NCBI RefSeq assembly: GCF_046630445.1 | Contig: NC_092338.1 | Location: 149,096,501-149,160,500, forward strand | DNA from: Rutidosis leptorrhynchoides | Taxonomy: Eukaryota; Streptophyta; Magnoliopsida; Asterales; Asteraceae | DNA length: 64,000 nucleotides | Direction: 5' to 3' | Part shown: positions 1 to 11,973 of the stretch, in pieces | Layout of the letters: the number at the start of each line of letters is the position of its first letter | How positions within the stretch are numbered: the first letter of the stretch is position 1 | Program-made: the position numbers and the translations under genes | The notes under the pieces: generated by a model | Told to the model about the DNA's origin: nothing | Seen by the model: only the letters and a program-made list of their open reading frames with translations | Database searches by the model: none

Positions 1-2660
1 TCAATCCTTTGTCCTAAAACGGCTCCCATTGCAAAATCACTTGCATCGCACATTAGTTCAAATGGTAGATTCCAATTTGGTGTTATCATGATCGGTGCAT
101 TAGTGAGTTTATCTTTAAGAATATTAAAAGATTTGATACACTCATCTGAAAAGATGAATGGAGCATCCTTTTCTAGGAGTTTATTCATAGGAGTGGCAAT
201 TTTAGAAAAATCTTTTATGAAACGTCGGTAAAAACCGGCATGCCCTAGAAAACTCCTAACTCCTCTAACATTGGTGGGATGTGGAAGTTTAGCAATTACA
301 TCTACTTTAGCTCTATCCACTTCAATTCCTTCTTTTGAAATTTTATGACCAAGAACGATGCCTTCTTTAACCATGAAATGGCATTTCTCCCAATTAAGTA
401 CTAGATTTGATTGTTCGCATCTAATAAGCATTCGTTCAAGATTAGCTAGACATGTTTCAAATGTATCACCGAAGACTGAAAAGTCATCCATGAATACTTC
501 CATGCATTCTTCTATCATGTCATGAAAAATCACCATCATACACCTTTGAAAGGTTGCAGGGGCGTTGCAAAGTCCAAATGGCATGCGTTTGTAAGCAAAA
601 GTACCATAAGGGCACGTGAACGTGGTTTTCTCTTGATCTTCGGGTGCTATTGGAATTTGAAAATATCCGGAAAATCCATCTAGAAAACAATAGTAACTAT
701 TCCCGGCTAATCTTTCCAACATTTGATCAATGAAAGGTAAGGGAAAGTGATCTTTTCTGGTGGCGTCATTTAATTTTCTATAATCAATACATACACGCCA
801 TCCTGTTACAGTCCTAGTAGGAATAAGCTCATTTTTCTCATTTGTAATGACAGTCATGCCACCCTTCTTAGGCACGCATTGAACTGGGCTTACCCATGGA
901 CTATCAGAGATTGGATAAATTAAACCTGCATCTCGCAGTTTAATAATCTCTTTCTTAACTACATCTTGCATATTAGGATTTAGTCTTCGTTGGCGTTGCA
1001 CATACGTTTTATGACCTTCTTCCATAAGGATTTTATGTGTGCAATACGAAGGACTTATTCCTTTAATATCATGAATCTTCCATGCAATGGCTGGTTTATG
1101 AGCTTTCAACACAGAAATGAGTTGTGATTTCTCATTTTCAGTAAGAGAAGACGATATTATTACAGGTAATTCAGATTCACCATGTAAATAAGCGTATTCC
1201 AAATGGTTTGGAAGTGGCTTTAACTCTAATTTCGGAGGTTCTTCTATCGATGATTTGTATCGATATCTGTCTTCTTCTTTTAGCATTTGAATTTCTTCTG
1301 TTGTTGGTTCATATCCATTAGCTATAAGTATAGCTAACATTTCAGCTTCATCAATTGGTTCATTACCTTCTCCTAAAGAACATTCTCCTGTTCCTTGTAA
1401 TTCTGGAAATTCTTCTAATAATTCTGCATGTGCATCTATAGTTTGAATATAATAACATGTATCATCTGCAGATTGCGGTTGTTGCATTGCTCTATCAACT
1501 GAAAAGGTAACACTCTCGTCCTCTATACTTAGGGTCAATTTCTTATCGAACACGTCTATCATTGCTTTAGCCGTGTTTAAGAATGGTCTTCCTAATATGA
1601 GAGGAACTTGAGAATCTTCTTCCATGTCCAGAACAACAAAATCTACTGGAAATACTAAAGTACCAACTTTAACTAGCATGTTCTCCATTATCCCTCTAGG
1701 ATATTTTATTGATCTATCGGCTAGTTGTATGCTTATTCTGGTTGGTTTCAATTCTCCAAGGTCTAGTTTAGTGTATAGTGAATACGGAATTAGATTTATA
1801 CTAGCACCTAAGTCTGCCAATGCTTCTATTGAACTATAACTACCCAGAAAACATGGAATTGTGAAACTTCCTGGATCAGATAGTTTTTCTGGTATCTTAT
1901 TCAACAGCACTGCTGAACAATTAGCATTCATAGTAACAGCCGAGAGTTCTTCCATTTTCTTTCTATTTGAGATTAGATCTTTCAAGAATTTAGCATATCT
2001 AGGCATTCCTGAAATCACATCAATGAAAGGAAGATTTACATTTATCTGTTTAAACATATCCAAGAATTTGGATTGCTCGGCTTCAAGTTTCTCTTTCTTC
2101 ATTTTACTCGGGTAAGGAAGTGGTGGTTGGTATGGTTTAACATAAGGTTTAGCCTTAACTGTGTTATCTTCATTAACCTTCTCAACTACCGGTTCTTTTT
2201 CCTTATCTTGGTCAGGTTGTGGTTCTTGTGGAGTAGGAATAGCTTCATCAGAAGTTACAGGTATTTCAGGTGGTTTAAGTGTTGTACCACTTCTTGTGGT
2301 AATAGCTTTAGCTGTTTCATTCCGGGGATTAGCATTTGTATCACTAGGTAGACTTCCCGTTTTTATTTCACCTATTAACCTTGCTAGGTTACTTACTTCT
2401 TGTTCCAGATTTTGAATAGAAGCTTGTTGATTTCTAAATGCTTGAGCATTTTGTTCATTTGTTTGTTTCTGAGATGTGAAAAACTGCGTTTGAGTTTCAA
2501 CTAGCTTCGTCATCATATCTTCTAAATTCGGCTTTTTATCATCGGTTTGTTGTGGTGGTTTGTTTTGAAAATTAGGTCTTTGCTGATTGTAATTATTATT
2601 GGATACTTGTTGATTGCTAGGACCTTGTTGGTTGTTGTATGGAATATTTCGGTTATAATT
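1..2660 (-). CDS. pol: Element A pol (protease, reverse transcriptase, start of RNase H), partial
   Basis: This is the same reading frame as the gag upstream (codons start at plus positions divisible by 3). I found no stop in it between 2660 and the window edge. In order it encodes a low-complexity Asn/Gln linker, a retropepsin-type aspartic protease with DLGASINLIP (near 1800), a reverse transcriptase with [19 protein letters not shown] and the catalytic FMDDFSVFG (near 480-500), then the RNase H start CDASDFAMGAVLGQ at the left edge. It would process Gag and copy the element RNA into cDNA inside the particle. Integrase is outside the window. Separated from gag only by the TAG at 2661-2663. 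Confidence 0.85.
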
Positions 2661-3905
2661 CTAGTTTTGATTGTAAATTGGTCTTGGCGGTTGATAATTA
2701 TTCTGATAATTATTTCCAGGCCTTTGGTTTATGTATGAAATATTCTCTCTTTGTTCCATTGTTAATTCAATACTGAGACAATCATTTGTCAAATGTGGTC
2801 CTCCACACTGCTCACAACTAATTCGTATTGAGTGAATATCTTTAGTCATCTTTTCCATTCTTCTCTCAACAGCATCTATCTTTGCAGAAATGGAATCTAA
2901 GTCATGGCTAGAATCGGCTCTAGCTGCTTTAGATGATCTAACGATATCTTTTTCTTGGTGCCACTCATGTGAGTGGGAAGCAGTGTTATCAATAATTTTG
3001 TAAGCATCAGTTTCGGTTTTCTTCATAATAGAACCACCAGCTGCTATATCTATGTCTTTCCTTGTAGTGATGTCGCATCCTTGGTAGAATATTTGTACTA
3101 TTTGACAGGTGTCTAAACCATGTTGCGGACATCCTCTTAACAACTTTCCATATCTAGTCCATGCCTCATATAGAGTTTCATTCGGCTTCTGTGTAAACGT
3201 AACAATTTCTGCTTGAAGTCTTACGGCTTTAGATGCAGGAAAGAATTGTTTAAGAAATTTTTCAACTAAAACATCCCATGTATCAATCGCCCCTTCAGGT
3301 AACGATTCCAACCAATCTTTGGCTTCTCCCTTTAAAGTCCAGGGAAATAACATGAGATATATCTGTTCATCCTCAACTTCTCGGATTTTAAATAGTGTGC
3401 AGATCCTATTAAAGATACGTAAATGTTCATTTGGATCTTCCTTTGGCGCACCACTAAATTGGCATTGATTAGTCACCATGTGTAGAATTTGTCCTTTGAT
3501 TTCATAATCTGGCGCATTAATGTCTGGATGAGTAATTGCGTGACCTTGGCCAGTGCGTTTAGCTCTCATTCGGTCTTCCATACTTAAAGGTTCCAGATTC
3601 TCCATAATTGAATTTGTTGAATCGGAATCACTAGAGGATTCTGATTTAATGGTTCGTTCCTCAACAATCTCTGTTTGAATGATTGGTGTTTCCGGAAGAA
3701 AGTTTAGTGGTTCAGGATCTACGAATCGTTCCTGAATATTCTCCGGATTCTCAATTGTGAGGTCGGGTTCAAAAAATGGATTATCGGAAATTCGAACTGG
3801 AGTACTTGGTCGACTGGATGACGATTCTAAAGAGAAATCAACGGCAGTAATATTTGCTAAATGTCTTGATCTAGTTACAGGTGGTGAACGTCTTGCTCGG
3901 TGCAT
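2661..3905 (-). CDS. gag: Element A gag (Athila-type retrotransposon Gag)
   Basis: 414 codons from the ATG at 3905. The N-terminal 120 residues are Ser/Glu-rich and probably disordered. A retrotransposon Gag (capsid) domain follows at about 150-270, with segments LKGEAKDWLESLPEGAI and FLKQFFPASKAVRLQAEI. A CCHC-like knuckle (CEQCGGPHLTNDC) lies near residue 365. Gag forms the RNA-packaging particle. The frame ends at TAG (2661-2663), but translation of the same frame continues with the family-typical Asn-rich linker into protease. The stop therefore looks like a recent substitution of a Gln codon, unless this family separates gag and pol by stop readthrough. Confidence 0.85.
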   Translation of the reverse strand: MHRARRSPPVTRSRHLANITAVDFSLESSSSRPSTPVRISDNPFFEPDLTIENPENIQERFVDPEPLNFLPETPIIQTEIVEERTIKSESSSDSDSTNSIMENLEPLSMEDRMRAKRTGQGHAITHPDINAPDYEIKGQILHMVTNQCQFSGAPKEDPNEHLRIFNRICTLFKIREVEDEQIYLMLFPWTLKGEAKDWLESLPEGAIDTWDVLVEKFLKQFFPASKAVRLQAEIVTFTQKPNETLYEAWTRYGKLLRGCPQHGLDTCQIVQIFYQGCDITTRKDIDIAAGGSIMKKTETDAYKIIDNTASHSHEWHQEKDIVRSSKAARADSSHDLDSISAKIDAVERRMEKMTKDIHSIRISCEQCGGPHLTNDCLSIELTMEQRENISYINQRPGNNYQNNYQPPRPIYNQN

Positions 3906-5440
3906 TCACTGAATATCCTATTAGTTTTAAAAAGGAAAGAAAAATTATAATAAGTTATCCAATCAATAGACTTTTCTGATTTTGCCCACGTTTCGAATAG
4001 CCAAAAGATGCAGCAGAGGGGCAGGATTCGTTTGGTCTCAATATAATTGAGGACTGTTTGGCTCCAATAACCCGGTCCACGTACAAATCCAACTATTACT
4101 ACGAACCAGAAAATTTTGATGTCTATCAATTTAACCACTTAAAATAAATTTTCGTAATTTTAAGAAAATTAGATAAGAAGTAGAATAAAAATCTATGTCC
4201 TAAAACTAGAATAGCGAGAAATAAGAAAGAAAAAGAGTTCATCGAAAAAAGGTAGAAAAAGAAAAATGGTTGAAAAATAAAAGGTGACGGAAAAATAAAA
4301 GAAACTTATAAAACTTAAAAATACTTGACTAACCTAACCTTATTACTACAACTAACTTAAAATTATAATCACAAATTGAGATTACTAATTGGAATGATAA
4401 TTGATACATAGGTAAAAGTCGTCTAAAAATATTAAAGCTTACAGGAAAAACTAAATCCCAAATGGAAATAACTTAAAAAGAAACTAAAACTTAAAAAGGC
4501 GTCGCAAAATTCTAAAGCACCTAAATCTTAGTCTAAAGAAAAAGCACTTAAGGAATTCTACGGCAAAGTCTAAAAATCTAGAAGTAGAAATAACTATGGC
4601 AAAAACTAAGTTTAAAACTAAATATGAGCTAAAAATACAAATATTACGCTAAAACAATTAAAAAGGGATAAAATATAAAAATATACTAAAAGTTGTAAAA
4701 AGTACAATTTTTATAAAAATATTATTTTTATATTATTTATTTATTAAAACTACTAATTTTAAACTTTAAATAAACTAATTTAACTAAAATATAACAAATT
4801 AAATAAAAAGTAAAACTAATTATAATAAAATTAATTATAATAATAATAATTATTTAGGGTTAATAGTAATAATAATTAATAATTACCCGTAATTAATGCT
4901 GAATTAGGGTTCTGTCAGCGTGTCAGGTTAGCTCTGCGAGTTGCGGTTGTTCCGGTTTAATAACACCGCGAGTCGCGGGGTTCGAAAATTCAGATTACAG
5001 GCAGTTTCGTTTCAGTTTTCGACGTAATTTTATTTATATATATTTTTTATTTTTCTGTTTTTAATTTAATTAAAATATTTATATAATTTAAATAAAACTT
5101 ATATTTTAAAAACTAGAATAGAAATAAAAATATGTTACAATTTTATAAATAAAAATCTTAAAACTAGATTTATATAAAAAAATTTTTTTTTCGGTTTTTG
5201 ATTTTATGTTTTAAATAAAAATAAAATATTTAAATAAAACTTATATTTTTATAAAATAAAAATAAAGAAACTTTATAAAACTTAAATATTTAACAAAATC
5301 TTAAAAATACTTATATTTTTGTTTTTCTTTTTATATTTTCGAATATTTAAAACGTATTTTTATAAAAAAAAATTTTAATAAAAGTAAACTAAAAAACTTT
5401 TTTTTTATATTAGCGTTGCGCTTCCGGCGTTTAAGAGTTC
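3906..5440 (-). other. Element A untranslated leader between primer-binding site and gag
   Basis: About 1.5 kb with no convincing ORF. It is very AT-rich and dominated by runs of A and T (4140-5400). One GC-rich island at 4925-4985 holds two palindrome-like motifs, TCTGCGAGTTGCGGT and CCGCGAGTCGCGGG, resembling the pair in the LTR promoter at 6947-6996. Such long leaders are usual in Athila elements. Confidence 0.6.
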
Positions 5441-5458
5441 CCCGGCAGCGGCGCCAAA
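5441..5458 (-). promoter_or_regulatory. Element A primer-binding site, tRNA-Asp type
   Basis: The minus strand reads TGGCGCCGCTGCCGGGGA a few bases after the LTR end. This is close to the well-known plant Athila/Tat primer-binding site complementary to the 3' end of tRNA-Asp, so minus-strand cDNA synthesis would start here. It marks the LTR at 5465-7462 as a 5' LTR. Confidence 0.85.
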
Positions 5459-5464
5459 AATACT

Positions 5465-7462
5465 TGATGTTTGCAGCGGGGTATACGAAATAGCTATTAA
5501 ATTTAGCAGGAAAATACTATTAAATACGATACAATTTTACACAAGATATTTATTTATTTAGAGAATGGATATACTTAAACCTTGCTACAACACTTATAGG
5601 TAGTGTACCTAATCGTACAGTAGTGTAGTTTTTAGTAAGTCCGGTTCGTTCCACAGGGAATCTTTTTAAACAAAGCTTAACGTTATATTTGTTTACTTTT
5701 ATAAAAATACAAATATATATATATATATAAGTAATATTATTATTATAAAAGGGGGGTTTTTACCGTTTAATGACCGGTTTGTCGATTTTAAAACTTTAGT
5801 CACAGTTAAAATCAAATGTAAAATAATAAATATAAATACAAGACTTAAATTAAAGCGTAAAGTAAATAACAATAATGAAATTGCGAATAATAAAAGTGCG
5901 ATAAAATAAACTTGCGATAATTAAAAAGTACGATAATTAAAAGTGCAATTAAATACAATAACAATAAAAAATGCGATAATTAGAAGTGCAATTAAATATA
6001 AAATAAAAAAAATAAAATATGAAATAAAATAATTATGCTTATTTAAACTTCCGTAATCATGATGTTTGACGTGTTGATTTTAGTTTTATGCCCATGGGTT
6101 AATTGTCTTTTGTCCTGGATTATTTAATATGTCCATACGAATTTGTCCATAATAGTCCATCAGTCATAAATATAAAGAGCGAAAGCCTTCGTCAAATTAT
6201 TCTTATTCCCGAAGTCAAATATTCCAACTAATTGGGGATTCGAATTGTAACAAGGTTTTAATACTTTGTTTAATGAATACACCAGGTTATCGACTGCGTG
6301 TAAACTAAGGTTTTACTACTTTGTTAACAATTACACCAATTACCCTTGAATGTAATTCACCCCTGTTTCAACAAGTCTATTAACTATTAATCCAGTTCCA
6401 TGTCCGATAAAATGAATAATTATTGGTATTTATAGATATCCCGCCCACCGTACCCAGTCAAGAGTATGTGGTTATATATAAATACGTCGAATTATAAGTT
6501 TGTATATTAAATTAACAAGGTATTGTTTAGTTAATATAAAACCCATTAATAGCCCATAGTCTAATTTCCACAAGTGTCGTTCTTTTGTCCAAACCCCAAT
6601 TATGGTACAAAGCCCAATTACCCAATTTTAGTAATTAGCCCAACATCATGATTACTTCGTATTAAATAAGCATAATAATAACTTAGCTACGAGACATTAA
6701 TGTAAAAAGGTTGAACATAACTTACAATGATTAAAAATAGCGTAGCGTTACACGGACAGAATTTTGACTTACACCCTTACAATATTCGCTAACATACCCT
6801 TATTATTAGGATTTAAAATTAAAATTAAAATTAAAATATAAATTATATATATATTTTTACGTATATATTGAAAGAGAGATAGATTAAGAGTGTGAAAAAT
6901 GATCAGAATTCGGTTGGCTTTATAGGGACTTTCAGAATTTGGGCCTCCGCGACTCGCGGCCCTTTTGGCCTTCAAACTCCGCGAGTCGCGGAGTTTGTAA
7001 ATACAGCTCACACAAGTTTGGCTCTTTGTTTACCGACGGTTTTATAAATAAATATAATATATTAAATAATTATAAGAATTATTTAAATATTATATTATAT
7101 TTATGTGCATAGTTGACTTGTAATTTTTAGTCCGCTGCGTCGAGCGTTGAGAGTTGACTCTGGTCCCGGTTCCGGATTTTCGAACGTCCTTGCGTACAAT
7201 TTAATATCTTGTACTTTGCATTTTGAATCTTGTACTCTTGTAATTTCGAGACGTTTCTTATCAATAATTGGAACCTCTTTGATTGTATTTTGTACTTTTG
7301 AGCTTTTTGGTCGTTTGCGTCTTCAATTCGTCGAATCTGTCTTTTGTCTTCACCTTTTATTATTTAAACGAATATCACTTGTAAATAGAACAATTGCAAC
7401 TAAAAGCTTGTCTTTCTTGAGGAATAATGCTATGAAATATATGTTCGTTTTTAGCATTATCA
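5465..7462 (-). repeat. Element A 5' LTR (about 2.0 kb)
   Basis: The minus strand begins TGATAATGCTAAAAACG at 7462 and ends ACATCA at 5465, giving TGAT...ATCA ends. The downstream end is followed by the primer-binding site. A TATA box (CCTATAAAGCC, plus 6917-6931) is preceded by two GC-rich palindromes. The segment from GGACGTTCG (about 7190) through the palindromes to the TATA box is clearly related to 36960-37250 in the D' LTR. The R-U5 part lacks the hairpin module found in the Tekay-like LTRs. Confidence 0.85.
6917..6996 (-). promoter_or_regulatory. Element A LTR promoter: paired GC palindromes plus TATA box
   Basis: In minus-strand order: AAACTCCGCGAGTCGCGGAG (6996-6974 region), a spacer rich in GGCC, CCGCGAGTCGCGG (6959-6947), then the TATA box CCTATAAAG (about 6927). 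Both motifs are near-perfect palindromes around a GAGTC centre. The placement 20-70 bp upstream of the TATA box suggests a binding site for a dimeric host factor. Transcription-factor identity is unknown. Confidence 0.6.
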
Positions 7463-7499
7463 GTACCTCCCCGTTAAAGAAATTTCGTCCCGAAATTTG
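7463..7499 (-). promoter_or_regulatory. Element D polypurine tract and preceding hairpin
   Basis: The minus strand reads AAATTTCGGGACGAAATTT, then CTTTAACGGGGAGGTAC, directly abutting the LTR of element A. The same block precedes the 3' LTR in element C (29704-29668) and, with changes, in element B (45023-45057). The G-rich tract primes plus-strand cDNA. The AAATTTCG/CGAAATTT inverted repeat next to it is common at the 3' end of Tekay/Del-type pol regions. Confidence 0.75.
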
Positions 7500-10351
7500 A
7501 GTGAGGTCGTCATGGTTAACAATAAAAATGTTTTTATGACGAATATTAGTTGATAAATAGAATTTCTATTACCGTTGAATGATATGGATAAAACAATCCA
7601 ATTACTCGAAGTGTATGAGAGAAGTTTTCGTAATAGAGTGAAATGAAGAATAGAGGTTTGTCTTATCTCTTGACGTAGTAACGATTGATTTCCGGAATTT
7701 AAGGAATAGAAAATCTTCATAATTTAAATAAGATTTGATTCTTAAAGAATTAAGGAGATTAAGATCTTCTTTAATTAAATGCGTAATCTGCCTCGATTGC
7801 TATGTCTGATATTTCACTATAAATTGACCTCTTCCGTTTCATTTATTTTCACCACTCCTATAAGCTTCTTCCTTATTTCATAATTCCTAATAGATTGTGA
7901 AAATGCTTAATCCAGTTCTGATTCTTGATATTTTCTTGGCTATCGTATCCTTCATTCTTCTTTTTCATCTGCCACCAGAGGAGGTTATTTTCTTCTACTA
8001 TTACCTTGGGGTTATAATGTTTTTCATTCTTCCGTGTCTTTATATTGCTATACGCATTGATATACACGGTTTGTAATTTCAGGTTTGTTATCGGGCTTTA
8101 TATCTCCCCTTATATTTCAATGTCTCTACTTCTGTCTTCTATAATCATTGTCATTCACAGTTAATACTCCCTCTTATTTACTGCGATTTATACTCCAATT
8201 TCTATTTCGGAGCTTTGTCCCTTCGTTTCTTCTTCTTGCTATTAGGCATCTCTTGTAATGGTCCAGAATTCGTAGGTATGGAGTTTTGGATGAACATAGT
8301 TAATGTTCTGAGAAGGTAATCATAATGGCACGATCTTGATTTGTCAAATTACCATAATATCCGAAAAAGACAGAATCATCAAGAAAATATATTTTCTTGA
8401 TATGTTTAGAGGTTAAATAGAATAAAAGAGTTATTTAACATGGTTCATGATGAGGGTGGGATCTGTGAACCTTTATCAAGTTCCATTAGAAACTCAGCAT
8501 GACTTACTGTAATATAATCACGTTGATCAAGTGTCATTATATTATACTAACTCATGCTTCAGCTCCCAACACCACTTCAAAAAAAATATTCATATTTTAA
8601 ACTCGAAGGTTTCAGAATTTAGAAACTAAAATAGTTTCTTTTATGATGTTACACAGATATCGCAAGGAGAAAATTGATTTCCGATAAGAATGATTATGGA
8701 ATTATCTTCAGAAATATGGAGGATATTTATAATGAAAGATACGATGATATCTTAGAATTTCTAATATCAGACGATGATGAAGAATATTGTCCGCAAGGGT
8801 TTAGATTCGAAAGCAAGGTATTCGTTAATGGCTTCAGCAGATACTGAATCATTTGTATTCTTTGAAGGCAGGTTTCGTCCTTGTGACTTATCCACAGCCT
8901 CCTTCATACTTTGCTCAATCCGTTTTTCAGTTCCAAACCTTTTCTTTTTCTGAGCTTTGCCAACACACTATTCTTTATCATTAAACTTTTTACTGTTAAG
9001 GTCATTTACAGTTTTTGCTGCTTCATCAGTACTTTTCAAAATTTTGAGAACTAGTTCGCGGTTTAAGGTGTTTTTCGGAAACTTCACATTCAAAGTACGT
9101 AAGTATAGGAGATAGATGTTATATGTACACATATAACTGTTGGAGTAGACATGCTGCGTGATTTCAAAATACTGATTGCTGATTCCCAGTAATTGGCAAG
9201 ACAATTCTTGTTATAAGATGCAGATGAGTAAATGATGGGGTTTCGATAAATATAATGATTTTTTTGGAAAGTCAAAGATCAGTGAAGTTGTTGGTAAGTT
9301 TACTGCTAATGTGGTGGAACATGATAGGTTCCCCAGTAACAAGAACGTATATGTCAAGGTTATAATAACGTTAATCTGAAAAATCGAAGTTGACTGGTTG
9401 GAAGTGTGATGAAAATTTGATATCTTGAAAAGAATTGCAAGATTATTTTCGATAATAACAACGTTAAAGGATCTTGCACAGTTTTGAAGTCAAAGTATAG
9501 CTTTGAAAGAAGTAGAGATCTTAGAATGATGTCACCGGTTCAGAGTTATGGCTTGGATTCTGATCCGTCAATATCAGAATATGTAATTGAATTTGTATGG
9601 AAACGATTGTATATCGCTGTGAGCATAGTTAATAATTTGTGAATCAAAGTTGAAGAATGTACAGTATAACATATTAATTGTGAACTTATATATTTCCCGG
9701 GAATTACCTACCCGTTAAAGATTTCACAAGTAATATTTTGTACAAAAGAATTTTCATTACTGTCTTTATGAAAATATATGTATGTATATTTCTTCAGATG
9801 TAATACGAATTTAATGAGTTAATATCATATTAAGCTCATTTGATTTTCTGCTTGACTTAGAAATGATTAATCTCTAAAACATTAAAGATTACATAATCTT
9901 TGCAGAGTTTTTCACTAATGAAATCAACACTTCATTATTTATTCTTATTGAAATTCGTCAATGAAGGATGTTGGTGCTCGTGGAATTTTTGTGAACCTTA
10001 CAAGGCACAGATGATGTTTTCTGGAAAGTTTCGAGTATATCGAAATTGAAAATGTAAAATCAATTATGTAATTGATTAATACACTTGGTTTATTATGAAA
10101 TGGAATTCATTAAGTTGAAACAGAGATTGTAGTTAACAATGGTTAAGTTGTTAAGGAAGGATGTACATCATTGCATATTAGTAATATGAACTAACCGTGT
10201 AGTACCTACCAGTTAAGATTCACACGTAATAGCTTAGTACGAAAAGATTTATTTTGATTTCAAAATTCATATATATTAAATATACATAAAATTTCTTCAG
10301 GGGAAATGAGTTAATACTTCATCGGTTATTGTTGCTGGTATTTCTTGGTAA
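7500..10351 (-). other. Element D internal region without recognisable coding sequence
   Basis: About 2.85 kb, AT-rich, with only short ORFs (61-86 codons) that resemble nothing I recognise. Two related blocks (TACCTACCCGTTAAAG at about 9706, TACCTACCAGTTAAGA at about 10205) recur in the leader of element C (about 34290), so part of this is leader-type sequence. The minus-strand segment 9204-8870 has a Lys-rich coding-like composition and may be a remnant of a captured or ancestral gag; this is not supported further. Confidence 0.45.
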
Positions 10352-10876
10352 CTACGGTGCGTATGACGTTGATGCTCGTGGGACAGATTGTGAAGTTGAG
10401 GTTTGCGATGCGGATGTTGTTGGTGGTGGTAATGGTACTGTTGGTGTTGTTGTCGGTGGTACTGTTGCTGCCGGTGATGCTGCTGGTGCTTGTAACCTTT
10501 GCACCGTATTCTCCAAAGCCACTACCCGAGCGCGAAGCTCGTTGACTTCTTCTACTACACCTGGATGATTGGCGGTTCGGACTAGCGGATGAATAAGATC
10601 CAGAATGTGAGATAGTATATAATCATGACTAGATACTCTGGAAATGAGAGAGAAAATGGTATTACGAACAGGTTCACCGGTAAGTGCTTCAGGTTCTTCG
10701 CCAAGAGGGCAATGTGGTGGATGGAACCGATCACCTTCTTCTTTTTTCCAATGATTAAGTAAACTACGAACCCATCCCCAATTCATCCAGAATAGGTGAT
10801 GGCTGATTGGTTGATTTATTCCGGTTACACTGCTTTCGGAGCTCGAGGAGTTCGAGGAATCAAGTGAGAAATCCAT
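10352..10876 (-). CDS. Element D ORF at the ORF0 position (174 aa)
   Basis: The only sizeable ORF in element D, starting at 10876, about 375 bp inside the primer-binding site; that is the position ORF0 occupies in B, E and C. The protein starts with a Ser-rich acidic stretch (residues 3-16). A helical, Trp-rich middle follows (40-115), then a predicted coiled coil at about 118-136 (VEEVNELRARVVALENTVQ) and a Pro/Thr/Ser-rich tail. The coil resembles the ORF0 coil of B and E (ELMREIETLRARVTELEEQL). The repeated ORF0 motif is absent. Function unknown; it may assist RNA packaging or assembly in trans. Confidence 0.6.
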   Translation of the reverse strand: MDFSLDSSNSSSSESSVTGINQPISHHLFWMNWGWVRSLLNHWKKEEGDRFHPPHCPLGEEPEALTGEPVRNTIFSLISRVSSHDYILSHILDLIHPLVRTANHPGVVEEVNELRARVVALENTVQRLQAPAASPAATVPPTTTPTVPLPPPTTSASQTSTSQSVPRASTSYAP

Positions 10877-11249
10877 ATTATATGATCGGATAAAGGGTTT
10901 TTGATATGAAATAGATTATAGGATTAAGTTTGGTATTCTCCGATACATAATTTACATATGTATATATAATACCAAAATCCCATAAATTACGGAGAAATTT
11001 TCGGAAGGTGTCAAGAAAAGTTTACAGTAACAGATATGCTAAGATATGAATTTTTGTCTATACACTATTTATGCAATAAATGCATGAAAACGTGTCTAGA
11101 CTTAAGAATGATAAGCAGGTAATTTTCGACAAGAAATGATAAGCAAAACTCGGTAAAAACAGATACGGTCATAGTCCAGACTCACTAATGCATCCTAACG
11201 ATTACTAGTTAAACACACTAATGCAAATTCTGGTTCCCTATGACCTCAA

Positions 11250-11261
11250 GCTCTGATACCA
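11250..11261 (-). promoter_or_regulatory. Element D primer-binding site, initiator tRNA-Met type
   Basis: The minus strand reads TGGTATCAGAGC two bases after the LTR end at 11264. It matches the 3' end of plant initiator tRNA-Met. Confidence 0.9.
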
Positions 11262-11857
11262 ACTGTGACGATCGCTCCAAATCCATATGGACGAACACGT
11301 CATTCATCGATTTCATTGCGAGGTATTTGACCTCTATATGATACGTTTTGTAATCATTGCATTCTTTTGAAAAGGCACACCATAAATGAATATTTAAATC
11401 AAAAGTTTTCGACATCTGATGATTTCTACATATAGACAATCACCATAAATAATAGTTTACAACAGTACTTCCGTTGACAATGCAGTCAAAATAAGATACA
11501 TGGTGATGATTTGGTGAATGCAACGTTTCCTTGAAAAATATGTCATGTAAGACTCCATGCACATAGCTTGTCTAACATCTAAGCAAACAGCGGAAGACTT
11601 CTAGGAAACCTGAGAATAAACATGCTAACAAGTGTCAACACAAAGGTTGGTGAGTTCAAAGTTTTAATGTTTCGTATAATCTGTATATAAAGATGGATCA
11701 CAAGATTTCAGTTGTTTCATCCAGAAACGTTTATCAAAATATTCTACGAAATTGAGCACCCTGGTAACTAAACTTAACGTATATATAATTTGTACCCTTT
11801 GTATAATCATCTTAATAATACACGCAAACCAACGTGTACGCTTCTCAAATAGCATAC

Positions 11858-11973
11858 GTCCGTTAAAAGGCTAGTGCTCTAGCTCGGACGGGGATATCAA
11901 GCCCTATGGATCCATATACTACTACTCGCGCCCACCAGTTCTTATAACTGGCAGTTACTAGTTACCAAAGCTA
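11858..11973 (-). promoter_or_regulatory. Predicted structured leader RNA module, copy in element D
   Basis: In RNA sense: hairpin 1 CCAGTT/AACTGG (stem positions 11951-11946 and 11940-11935), then TATGGATCCATA (11916-11905; three-base stem, loop GGATCC), then the closing stem GTCCG... wait-free pairing of CGTCCG-side bases 11889-11885 with 11862-11858 (GTCCG/CGGAC) enclosing an inner stem GCTAG/CTAGC. See the finding on covariation. Confidence 0.6.

Larger units (their letters stand above)
1..7462 (-). mobile_element. Element A: Athila-type Ty3/Gypsy LTR retrotransposon, 5' part
   Basis: Reading on the minus strand the order is LTR (7462-5465), primer-binding site, a 1.5-kb AT-rich leader, gag and the start of pol, which runs off the window at position 1. 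The RT palm motif FMDDFSVFG and the protease motif DLGASINLIP are typical of the Athila/Tat branch and differ from the other elements here. The 3' LTR and its target duplication lie outside the window. The outer LTR end abuts the polypurine tract of element D, so A probably inserted into or next to D's 3' LTR. Confidence 0.85.

Noticed and set aside
8968..9204. Possible captured copia-type gag fragment in element D
   Set aside because: The Lys/Asn-rich 78-codon frame has no zinc knuckle or other diagnostic motif.
10329..10568. Plus-strand Gly/Val-rich ORFs
   Set aside because: Antisense shadow of the Pro/Thr-rich C-terminus of element D's ORF on the minus strand.
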